From Powellomyces hirtus (lineage: Eukaryota; Chytridiomycota; Chytridiomycetes; Spizellomycetales; Powellomycetaceae), in contig JAHLKG010000037.1 of assembly GCA_025526995.1 (NCBI GenBank), positions 23,777-87,776 of the forward strand: DNA of 64,000 bases. Reading direction: 5' to 3'. Under the pieces are notes generated by a model. The model ran no database searches and had not been told where the DNA came from. It was given only the letters and a program-made list of their open reading frames with translations. Position 1 is the stretch's first letter. Every line of letters begins with the position of its first letter. The position numbers and the translations under genes are program-made. Below, piece after piece: positions 44,170-55,031 of the stretch.

Positions 44170-47100
44170 TAAAGGGCGGGTGAGGAAAGGAGGGGGTGAG
44201 GACCTCCTTGCACTTTGCGAAAACGTAACGACCAGCTGTCACTCTGCGGGGGCCGAGATGCTGAGTACTCGCCCATCGCCCCCTACCCGCGTGCGCATCC
44301 CCTAATTCAGACCACCTCCTGATGACCATCATTTGACCCTACCTCGAACCAACTCCACTGGGCTATGGCACTTGGGTACCGCGCTGCACCCGACATCAAC
44401 CATGCACGTTGGCAAATGTGAGAAAAACGATAAGGGGAGCAAGTACGGTTTTTGATTTTGATTTTTTGAAAACGCTTGACCGAAAAACAAAAAAGGACCA
44501 CTGTAAATAGTATGTGTATGTGGGAGAAATTCGTATGTGGGAAGATCACAATCCCGTTGTGTGTGTGTGCGTGTGTGTGTGTGTGACTTTCTTTTCTGCA
44601 CTTTGACACATTTGGAAAAAAAAAATCGGTCCATGAGACCCTCCCTCCTTTGGCCCAGTTCGCTCGACTGCTCAAAAAAGGAGATCCGGCAAAAACGTAT
44701 TTGAACATTGATGGCGTTCTCATGATCGTTTTTCTTTTGCTTTATTCTTGCATGTGGGGGGGCATATCCCGTGACGGTGACATTCTTGGGGATCTCGGGA
44801 GGGGGGAGGCGCGATAGCGTGAACGTTTGTGGCACGATCCCCAAACTGGAGACTGTGCATCCCCGTCCCCTCGTGAACCTTATGCTAACCCCACCCTTCG
44901 CGCACACGAAAATCTCCCCTCTTGTCAGTGGACTCTGCCGGCCTGTTTGGAATGCACCTAGACGGTTTTCAGGGTGTGGGGGCCAGAGTCCAATCCCGAG
45001 AGTGCTAATGTCCGCAAAGGGGGACAGGGCATTGACAGCGTGTACCCTCCGCGCGCGAGGAACGGACTGGAATGCGGCAGGGAGCGACTGAAAGCGTGAG
45101 TAGGTGTTGTGCCCGTTTTGTATATGCTGAAATCAGGCGGGGGCGTGGCATGGCCGTTGGGCGCGACGGACGTGCATGAGATGTGGGGGTGGGAGTTCGT
45201 GTCCTTACTAACATGGTAATGGGTACGACCTCCACTTGCACTTGTCCATTCTTGCACTTTGCGCTGTGAGTGTGGCAGTAGGGGTCTCCTTTTTGGCCAC
45301 GGCCGGAGAATGGGCGGAGCGCACGGAGGCGTGGCGCAGCCCAGGTGGGATTGTGCGGCGACGATACGGTGAAGACCACGAAAACCTCGAAAATGGAACA
45401 GAGTCGTGGAGAGACCCATAAGTGGGCCCCAGCGGAGCGTGTGGACGAGGAGGACGCCCTGTGGTGAAGCTACTGCGAAGCATGCGTGGGGGTGGTCGAT
45501 AGCGGGAGGTGAAAGAGAGTAGACGATAGGCAAGGCAAAACCCGGATATACTGTACTCTTCCCCCGCAAATTTCAAGTGCAGACATTTCCAGACACCGTC
45601 ATCTCACCGCAAACCGGTTTTACCTCCTCCCCAGTCGACGTGCTGCAGTTGCGACATCCTTCCTCTTCTCGGCGCTCGCCGCCTTGGCCCCATACACATG
45701 CCGCTTTTCGGTCGCGCATTCTGACTTTGGTCCCATCGTTGGCACACGGTCGATATCGCACAACCCGACTACGCGCCATGACCCTGGTGTCCCGTCTCTC
45801 CCGCTCAACCGGGGGGTTCCTTCAACCAGCTCTGCGTCTCTTGCCGGCGAAATACATCAAAACCCCCTCGTGCTGGATGGCAGGCACACCCGTCACCGCC
45901 AATGTGCATTCGCGGTATCGTCTATCCCGCCACTGCAAGTCGGTCGCTCTCCACGCTGTCCACATTTGCGAAACTGCAAAACCGATTCCCCACGTGGGAC
46001 GCGCGTTTCTCTGCACGATGATGCGGGAGTGCACTCTGCCCCCGGGCGTCCCAGAAGGCTTTGCGAGAGCGGGATTGTCGTCGCGCTGGGAAGGAACGAA
46101 CCCCGGACGACGATGTCTGGTCGGTGACGTTACATCAACATCTCCCCGCGACATTACAGTATTTTGCCTCTGAAACCATGCGATCTGTATTGGAAGGGTT
46201 TGTCCACAAGCAAGCTCGGGAGGAAACACCGCACCGACACGACAAACCCTGTTTTGGTAACCCCAACCCCCCGGTGCGGACGTGCTCTCTTTCTGCTGCG
46301 ACGCCGCCCCCTGTGCACACCCCTGCGAAGAACCCTCTGGATCTGCCACAGTCTGTAACGCGTTTTGCCTGCGAAACGTGGTTTTTTTTTTTTTTGTTTT
46401 TTTTTTTTTTTTTTTTTTCGTGGGCACTCTCCTCCCTGCTTCAACGACTACAGCAGCATACGATTTCCCCCGCGGGTTTTTCGACGTTTGCCCGATTGGT
46501 TATTTTGCCTGCTGCTGCGAAAAAACAACCTCAGGATACTGTCGCGCAGTGCCCACGCAACAGCAGACTCCCCATCTGGCACCCGTCTGTGGCGACACGT
46601 GGTATTGTTCCGAGCATAACCAAAACAAAGGGGGTTGTGGCAGACAGATCCTTCTTGTGGCGCGGGTTGTTGTGTGAGGATTTGTCGTTTCAACTGAGGA
46701 GGGCAACGCTCTCATGTAGCCAACCATGCATGCCAACCATGCTTTTGTACGGCGGTTTCTGCGGGTGCTCCACTTGTAGAGCCTCTGTTTGTCAGGATGA
46801 ATCGTGTGGATGACAGTGTGTGTGCGGGGGAGGGGGGCGTTCCGCAGTGCTAGGCCCCCCATTGAGTGTAGAGTGTGAGGTCCCCTTAGTGTGAATAAAA
46901 TGTGGAAGGGCAGAGTTACTCGATTAGACGACTACATGCACGCACACTCAGCGGTCGGATCACCCAGGTTGTGCACAAGTGGGAAACGCCGTTCACTGGG
47001 GACGCGATGGGGCGGCGGGGGGGGGGGGGGGGGGTGGTTCTCCCATTATCGATTCGGGATAGCCTCGCCCGACAATGACGTTTACGCAGAGCGATGACAC

Positions 47101-47649
47101 ACGCTGCTTGACAGGGGACGTATACCAGTAGCTTCCTCTTAGCGCACGGCGGGGCCCGTCGCTGTATCTGCCAATGCAAACAACGGGAAATACTCATTAA
47201 CGGCAGCGCAGAGCTAAACCGGTTCTTCGTAGCCCGCGTGTACCCCGACTAACTCGGGCAGGGGTCATTTCGTCGTCTGACCAAAAGAGGTCACTCTCTT
47301 CAAAAATGCGAACTCTGCGTTCGTGCATGATATTCGATTGGAACTCACTCTCCCCCGAGATACTAACCTAATTGTTCAGCTCTGCTCGCGTACGACTAGG
47401 ACGTCGCCCGCGGTAAGATGGCTGCGTTGTTTTGGCTCTCTGATGTTGGCGCTGTAAATGTTTTTAGCCAAATGGGGGAAGACACACTTGTTGGGATCGC
47501 AGTAACTTCATCTAGGCAAACACATTGCGTGCAATAGTTTGTATTCATAGTCAAAAAGTACGGTATGTGGGAAATGCGAGGTCGCGCCGCGTTCCTTGAA
47601 TGCGTATGTAAGCGCACGCCGCGGCCAGAGAGTTCAAATCGGGAAATGA
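44170..47649. other. 3.5-kb stretch without a confident gene
   Basis: Long open frames occur on both strands in the GC-rich part (44.95-46.8 kb), but none matches a known family. On the plus strand, frames in 46.0-46.8 kb are rich in cysteine ('CCDAAPCAHPCEEP', 'CPIGYFACCCEKTTSGYC', 'CSQPCMPTMLLYGGFCGCS') and could be exons of a secreted Cys-rich protein; the opposite strand also has a Cys-containing frame there. Simple repeats: (GT)n with one C at 44559-44585, an 18-nt G run at 47017-47034, and the poly(T) tract at 46382-46418. Confidence 0.35.
46377..46423. repeat. Poly(T) tract flanked by a 5-bp direct repeat
   Basis: T14-G-T22 at 46382-46418, bounded by CGTGG on the left (46377-46381) and CGTGG on the right (46419-46423). 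On the minus strand it is a poly(A) tail-like run. A target-site duplication around a poly(A) insertion would look like this. Confidence 0.85.
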
Positions 47650-48755
47650 ATGGGAGTTGAGAGAGCAAAACCAGGCCATCCGCTCTTCATCGTCCGCAAC
47701 GTCGTCGTCGTCGTCGTCATGACTGCGACCACCATAGACTTCAGCACCTGCTGGATCATGGCCATTAACGAAGGATTACCCTGGGTGCAGCTCGTGGGAT
47801 GTGTCATGATAATGTACGGCTTCCTCATTTCAGCGAGAAAGGGATTGTGGACCATCGTCCTCGCGCAGGGACTGAGCGGTTTCCTGGGCACGATCATCGA
47901 AACGGCTTATATCGCGAACACATTGTGTGGCAAGACCAGAAACGTGGCATTGCTCCTGGGTACGTTTTTCGTACGTTGTGTTTCGGTTACGGCCCACTTT
48001 TGCTTGATTCAATTTTTTGTATGCATATTTTGCAATAACAGTATTTCGGAAGGCTTATCTATTTCTCTTGGCTTAAAACTGTCGCAGGTTTCAACGAGAT
48101 AAATTGGATCATCCATGAATCAGCCACGGTCTACTATTCATTAAAGAAAATCGAGCTTGTGGTCAACAGCGAGAACTACCGAAAGTACTTGCGCATATTC
48201 ATGGCTGTTCTCTTGGTCGGTTTTGCCGGGTTTCGGATCAACATTGGCCGCCTGCGTGTGCGTGATAACGCCACCGGAAACGATGCCATTTCGGAAGCGC
48301 ACAGCTGGGCATTCATCATCTGGGGCATCGCCGATATCATTATCTTTGTGTTGCTCATTGTGAAAATGTACCGAGACATCAAGGACGCCACGAACGTGAC
48401 TGGGGCGGGAGATTTGATCATGACGTTGCTGAAATCTTCCCTGCTACGGCTGGTCATCATCTGCGCCAACACCCTCTGCATCGTGGTCATGGGCCAGCTG
48501 AAGAACAAGAACGAGACGGCCCGCGGATTCGAGACCTTCTTGTGGATGGCCAAGGGAACCTATCCCATCATCCTGTTGTTCGACATCTTGACCACCCAGG
48601 TCATCATCAAGAGCGCCATAAGCTCCCGCGGCGCGACCCAGTCCCCCATGAAGAGTGTCGGCGCGGCCGCCGCCCTCCACGTACGCGAATCCGCACCGCT
48701 CGTCTCAAAGTCCGATATGGTCGCGGAGTCTGTGGTGCCAGAGCTCGACGTGTGA
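47650..48755 (+). CDS. Seven-transmembrane-helix protein, receptor-like
   Basis: Two exons, 47650-47959 and 48088-48755, joined in phase (GTACGT...GTCGCAG) to 325 residues. Seven hydrophobic segments are visible: around 'IVRNVVVVVVMTATT', 'LVGCVMIMYGFLISA', 'IVLAQGLSGFLGTII', 'FMAVLLVGFAGFRI', 'AFIIWGIADIIIFVLLIV', 'LLRLVIICANTLCIVVMG' and 'YPIILLFDILTTQVII'. A long third connecting segment and a soluble Ser/Ala-rich C-terminal tail of about 45 residues follow. The layout (extracellular N-terminus, seven helices, cytosolic tail) is that of heptahelical receptors, but no family motif (no DRY, no retinal Lys in helix 7 context) is visible, so function is open. Confidence 0.7.
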
Positions 48756-50600
48756 GCTCGTGGGGCACCCCAGCACCGGTAGATTTTTGCCCAGAGTAGC
48801 TGGAAGGAACGGTTACACGCAAACATGTTCAGGTCCCTTCACTGAGACGTAAACATAAGCTCAACATGGGGTATCGCAAAACAACACATGGTTTTAATAT
48901 ACGTTGGGTTATTCGGAGCCGATTGGTTGTTGATGTAACCACAATTACGTGGAGATGGGGGACGCGAACGGACGGCAAACCCTCCATATCTCCACCTGAT
49001 GGATGTGAGCAGGTTTGGTCTTGAAAACTGCTCTGAACATAACAAACTCAAGTCAAGCCTGTGTCTACGACAACGGCTCCGAACCCGGAGGGGCACCCAG
49101 CCACTGGTGCTAAATTTCCACGTCTCTCAAGGCTAATCAGCTTCAGAAACAAATAGAGAGACCCAGCGCACGCATGTTTTGGTATTGTGTGAGCGAAGCA
49201 TCTCCCAAAAGATTATTAAAGATAGCCTCATATTTTTCTGGACGTTCCAACTTCAACTCTTTGAGATACATATGGTGTGCACTGTCGTTAAGCAACTGAG
49301 AAAGAATCAGAAATCTGAGTGTAGTTTTCTTTAATTGTGTTTTGGAAAATTCAACGCAATCTGTCTGTGATTCGCACACTCGTCAACAACGGTGTACTGT
49401 TGAAACATTTGCTTCTCTTTGCCTGGGCGCGGGGGTAGACTTCATAGATCATAGTGCTCATTTGGTCGGTCGCCCTCTGTGTTGCTGTCCGGTTGTCCCA
49501 AGGAATAGGCCCACCAAGTAGTGCAAGGCCATCTACCTCATCAGTGGCATTGGCTCGTAACGGTCTTTTTGTTAGCTGTCTAGAATTTTACCCAAGGGCG
49601 TAACCGATCATTCTTGGTGGGAATCTGCCTTGCTTCCATTCGCAAAAGAACACTGAACCTCTAATAGCCCCTCGTGCACTTTTACGAGCCGTCGGGCACA
49701 GACTCAATTTCAAATACGAGCAGCACCTAGCGCTCTGGACATGCTGCTTCCGAGAAATTCACCTTTCTTGATCAGTGGGGAACGAAACAAGTCGTACCAT
49801 TGGTCAAATTCAGCTGAGGCAAATTCGCCTGACACTGATAGGACGGCTAGCTCAGCTAGTCGCGGCATCCATGGATTTAGCTGGGTCAATAAAATTCAGT
49901 GCCATGAAGGCGGGCACTCGATGATGCCAGGGAGCTTCGTTGCACCCGCCAGCATCTGCGGAGTTGACTACTTCCGCTTCATCGGACGAACCCGCTTTGG
50001 TGAATGATGCAATGATTCTTTCGACGGAGCCAACACGTGTTACCGCCACCAAATCAGAGACCCTACCAGCACTGGTGAGTCTTCTTGCCAATCTCAAAGA
50101 TTCTAGAGAGGAGGTGGAATGGGATGATTATGTGGCATGTTCGTTTGCGGGTGAGACCAAAGTAGACAATGACGCGACGATAATTGTAAATTTTACCTCT
50201 ATGAACATCAACATTCCCCAAAGGAGATGATGGTCCTGAAACCTTCCAAGATTTTACCAGCCGCGATGTTCTCGTGCTGATATTGGAATGCGCAGGACAG
50301 ACGAGTGTCTCTGGGCATGGAGGGATGACCGTAAATGATAGTATCTCGACGGAGAGTCCTCTTGGTGGGGCTTGCAGCTCAGTAGTGTAGCTGGATAGTG
50401 GCCGACGATGATGAGATGTATGCTCCTTATTCAAAGCTTAAAGTTGTAGCCTCTTTTTGGGTGTTGACGACGACAGCGCTGAAGTTGAATCCGGCAAGTT
50501 TTCCTATGTCCCATGCCAAGATACACAGGCAAAGCGGCCGTCGTCGTTTAGTTACAGGGTTCCATTCATGATCCATGTCGCACTAGTTCATCTATGCTCG
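48756..50600. other. 1.8-kb stretch without a confident gene
   Basis: A plus-strand frame at 49940-50230 has coding character ('ALVSLLANLKDSREEVEWDD' is part of it) but no start or family. The rest shows nothing. It adjoins the Hsp70 relic and may be part of the same decayed unit. Confidence 0.35.
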
Positions 50601-50609
50601 CAGCTTTGG

Positions 50610-51035
50610 CGTCGGCGTCCAAAGCGCAGGCGTAGTCATCGGTATCGACTTGGGGATCTACCCAGAGTTAGGTTTCTCTCAATGCCTTTCCAGTTCAATA
50701 CTGATGTCCTTTCCGCCTCTTCCCTCTTTGCCTCCAGTTCCGTGGGCTTTACCACAAAGGCTCGAACAATCTATTCATTCGTAGGTTTCATAAACAACCG
50801 AATATGTCTCGTTGGTCAGGGCGCAAACCATCAATCACTCCTCTCTCCTTACACCCTCATCTATGACGCCAAGTCACATAACTTCAGTGACGAGGGTATA
50901 CACGAGAATATGCAGCGCTGGCCGTCCAAGGTCATCTACAGAGACGACAAGCCGGCCATCCAGGTCATGGTCAACAGTCAGGATAAAGGAATGAGGCCTG
51001 AGGATGTGCTGGCCAAGATCATCAGGCCACCAAAG
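50610..51035 (+). pseudogene. Degenerate fragment of an Hsp70-family gene
   Basis: Two pieces in different frames. At 50632-50660 the translation 'VVIGIDLGIYPE' corresponds to the first ATP-binding strand of Hsp70 (normally a GIDLGTTYS-type sequence). At 50752-51035, in another frame, 'YSFVGFINNRICLVGQGANH' then 'LIYDAKSHNFSDEGIHENMQ' and 'WPSKVIYRDDKPAIQV' follow the order of the Hsp70 N-terminal lobe up to the 'PEDVLAKI' equivalent of PEEI. About 20-30 residues between the two blocks are missing, the phosphate-loop threonines are lost, and nothing of the rest of the ATPase or peptide-binding domain is present. It cannot make a working chaperone. Confidence 0.6.
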
Positions 51036-51333
51036 ACGGTGATACCATCGCTGGTCTCATTGTCGAGCCCAGTCAGGGGGGCCGATTCCTGGATTTCGTC
51101 AAGGTACGAGGAGAGAGGTAACAGCAGACTCGCAGCCACGTGCGTTAACTTTACAGCGTTTTGATTGTTGGAGCTTTGAGATTGTAAACCATCAAGAGTG
51201 GTACACCCCGCCACACATAGAATATAACAATTCCTTTCCCCCGCCTCCACCAGACTCGAAACAAAAAGAAAAGAAAAGATAATGACATTCCCGCGCAAAT
51301 ACACCACCCATCTACCCACGCGAAACATTATGT

Positions 51334-53578
51334 TCAGTTAAGCACAACTATCTCATCAACAGGCTGCCGCCGGTCTTTTCCCTCCAACTCCCCCATCTCC
51401 GCATCCCCAACTAATGTGGACGAATCGTCAGCGAGCTTGCGACCATTCCAGAACGTCGTTACGCCCAATGTCCACAGTATGGCAATGATGTTGGCCAGAC
51501 CAAGAATAACGACCCATACCCACCAATACGACCTAGCGGCACTGACTCCAATGGTGATAACGCCCGTGATTATTTGCAACGGGAGTCCGAAACGGATATA
51601 GTCTGTGAAGCGGTACCCGCCCGGCGCGCACACCATCAAGTTGCATTGGTACCCGATGGGGGTTGAAAAGTCCGCAGACCCAGCCATCATGAGGATGAGT
51701 AAGAACGGGTAAAAGTCCAACCCCTGTTTTCTGCACGCGGCATCGACAATGGGGAATACGACGGCGACTGCAGCGTTGTTGGTTAGGATGGCGTTGAGGA
51801 TGACTGTGACGACGTAGACTGTTATCATTAGGCCGATTGTGCCGGTGGGCTTGGAGGCGGCGATGAGACCGTCTGCTATCATTTGGGCTCCGCCGGATTT
51901 GGACATGGCGTTGCCGAGCCCGAAGGACGCTGCCACGACGATTAAGACTTCCCAGCTGAGGGATTTGCGGGCTTCGTCAGGGGTTAGGGATCTGTTTGGA
52001 GTTGAAGGACAGAGGGGACGGAAGGTTAGGCATGCTGCTGGTGGTGGGGGGGAAGGGAATAGAGGACCTACTTGATTAAGAGCATTGCTGCGGTGGCGAC
52101 CAGCGCGCACGTCAACAGACTAATATCGGCAACGGTGGAGACGACAATGGCGGCAATCAACAAGGCGGCGGTGAGACCGGCAATGGTGTAACTTCTTGGC
52201 GGCGGTATAGTTTTCAATTGACGGATCATGGAGAAGGTCTTGTGATCGGGGAGGTTACTTGCGAGGAATGATTCGGGAGCAATCAACAACAAGACGTCTC
52301 CGCCTTCCAAGATCGTCTGTCCCAGGGACTGGTGCAGACGTTCACCATCGCGGTGAACGGCTATGATGGCCGCATGGTATTTTGTGCGAAATCCGAGTTC
52401 AGCAACTTGTTTGCCAACTATTGGGGATTTGTTGCCGACGACGACTTCGTAGATTGTGTTTTCTTGTTTGACTCTGCGGAGATCAATCTCTTTTTCTCCG
52501 TCGGGGATGATGGTGATGCCTTTGATGTGTCGCAGGATATCGACGGCGTCGACGCGGCCGCCAAAGTAGAGGATGTCGTCTGGTCCGATGATGGTGTCTG
52601 GAGCAGGGGCGGGGAGAACGCGTCCGTTTCGCTCAATTTGGACGAGGAAGAGGTCTTTGAGGTGGCGGAGTTTGGCGGCCGTGATGGTTTTGCCTGCAAT
52701 GTGTTGGCCAACCTTGGCGAGGAAGAGGAATTCGCGGGGATTGAGGATTGTGTCGTTGACAGCAATTCGGTTTGGGAGTAAACGGGTGCTGCCGACGTTT
52801 GCTACGTACAGCGATCCGGCCAGGAAAGCGGGAAGACCAACGACACCGAGGTCGAACAGACCAAATGTGTCGTCGTTGATCTCGTCCGGCCGGTACTTTT
52901 TCGCGAGGGAGAATGCAACGAGGTTTGTTGAAGTGCCGATGAGCGTGCAGGTTCCGCCAAAGATTGCGGCGTAGGAGAGTGGGATCATGAGTTTTGATGG
53001 GGAAATTTTAAGTTTTGCGGCCGTTTCTTGCAGGACTGGGATGAACATGGCTACGATCGGTGTGTTGTTGAGGAACGCGGATAGACACCCGATAGGAAGG
53101 AATAGTTTGTACAGGATCAGTCGGGTATCTACTTTTTGTCCTTTGCGTACGTATGTGAGGAGCCATCGAACAGGTTCCAAGCAGCCTGTGGATGCGACGG
53201 CGGCGGCTAGAAGTGAAAGGGGAGCGGAGCGTAAGTAAAACATGTAAAAGCAAAGCATAGCGCAAAAAAGAATGAGAAACAATTAAGAAACTAGTTCACA
53301 AAGAGGTAGTATTTGACTTTCCGATGACCCATTCTCGCGCGCGCCCTGATTGTGCTTCGCAAAACCATATACTTACATGTAGCAAACAAGACCATAACCG
53401 TCAACATGCCTTCGTTCGAAAAGCCTTCGATACCCTCCTTCAGATCAATAATGCCCGCTACAACAAAGATGAATACTGTTCCAAGCATAGTGAAATCGAC
53501 GGGGAAGACCTCAAAAGCCATGATGAGGAGGGATCCCAGCAGCGTCACGCAAACGAATATGGATTCCCACGAGACCAT
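51334..53578 (-). CDS. SLC13/DASS-type anion transporter with central RCK-C domains
   Basis: Exons 53377-53578, 52072-53206, 51334-51991 join in frame to 664 residues. Hydrophobic halves flank a soluble centre. The first half has 'AFLNNTPIVAMFIPVLQE' and 'GGTCTLIGTSTNLVAFSLAK', the second 'ILTNNAAVAVVFPIVDAA' and 'GSADFSTPIGYQCNLMV': both repeated signature loops of the divalent anion symporter fold (SNT-type, with NNT/TNN and GTSTN/TPIGYQ). The soluble centre carries two TrkA-C (RCK-C)-like repeats, e.g. 'DLFLVQIERNGRVLPAPAPD' and 'VVVGNKSPIVGKQVAELGF' ending 'LEGGDVLLLIAP'. This layout is that of the SAC1/SLT sulfate or the bacterial YfbS-type transporters; substrate is probably sulfate or another divalent anion, an inference. 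Plasma membrane expected. Confidence 0.85.
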
Positions 53579-55031
53579 GCTTGTTCGACACTGGATGTTT
53601 GGATAGATTGTGATGCGGGGGAGAGAAGTGCGCCGGAGGGGGTGGGAGTGGGTTGAGACTGCGGTTGGGAATTGGGAAGGAGGACCGTCGGAAGGGTCTC
53701 AGATATATAATAGTGGAGGGTACGACCGGCAAAGGTGCGCGTACAATATTGTGGAATTGCGAGTCAGAACTGTGATGATAATTATGCTATGAAATTGCGA
53801 ACTCTGCAGAAAGGGGTCAGCAGAGAATGCCATTGCCTACCTTACTACTCCCTGTCTAAACGCAAGTGGGAGCAAGATCTACAAACACGTGTGAATGGCG
53901 ACATTAGCCTTAAAACTCTAAAAGTATGAAGACACAAGTGAGCACGCCATTAAACACATCGAACACGACAATCGCACCATCGCTGCGCCACTGACAGTCC
54001 TGACGCGTCGCGCTTTTGCTGGTATTGCCACGCCCCTCCTTCGCTCCGCCCAATCTCTATCGCAACGGGTTGACTCGGGGGAGTTGTATCGACTTGTTTG
54101 CGTGATGCAAGGCTTGGGAACATATTTGACGCAGCACCGGCACCTAAACCTTGTTCATGTCCTATAGATTCACTGTACTAGAAGACCATTGGCCAACCGT
54201 GACCATGAGTTCCCGTTTGTTTCCATTCCAGGACTCTAGATTCTCGTGGAACAGGTTAATGCCACAGTGTAGACTGAAAAGTCCCGCGGCGGCAGTGACT
54301 GGCGAGTGGCGGAAACATATATGGCCACATATTCGGGACTCGTAAGAGAAAGATTGGCCGATGGGGGACCTTGTGAACAATGTTCTCAAAGGGAAGCACC
54401 TCAATATAGAGTAGTTGGGTGGCCGGCAATGCGCTTTGGCAGATATCTGTTCAAGGGACTTGGGCAGATCCCGCAAGTATGGAATTCACAACGATCACAA
54501 GCATTTCGTAATAGCCAGTGGTTGTGCATTCATCTAGAGTGGAAAGCCGTCACCAGCTGTAAAAGAAGTGGCTGGCTGCCTCCTGTGGCATCAACCATAT
54601 GTGCAGATGTGTTGAAAGTGCAGGACCGTAACTTTGGAACTCATGCGAGCCGAGAAGCAACCAGATGGAACACTAGGTGCAAAGAGACATGCTGTGAGCC
54701 ATGAACCAATTGCCATACCATTTGGGACGCGATTGTCAATGCAGCTCGCAATATCCTCTTTGAATACAACTACATGGGGATAACTTGGACACTCGACCGC
54801 TCCTGTTTTGGGATCAATCATGCGCATACCATTCAAACTTCCTTCGGAACCTTTGCTCTACTCTCGGCGTGCCCTACCGGGAAAAAGCGCCGCCGTCGGC
54901 GTTGGAACAACATAAATCGGCCGGTCAAACTACGGGTTTGAACTCCATCATTTGTGATCCCTAGCTTAATGAAGTACAGCGTGTAACTCATAACATCCCC
55001 CTCAGCACATTTTTCTTAGCTTACGTAGCAT
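53579..55031. other. 1.45-kb stretch without a confident gene
   Basis: A minus-strand open segment at about 54600-54840 ('DPKTGAVECPSYPHVVVFKE' within it) has coding character, and another at 54162-54476, but I cannot link them to a start or family. The plus strand has overlapping frames of similar length. Promoter of the anion transporter is at the left end. Confidence 0.3.

Noticed and set aside
44329..44907. Minus-strand frame of 192 codons
   Set aside because: Runs through a GT microsatellite (HTHT repeats) and A/T runs; no coding character.
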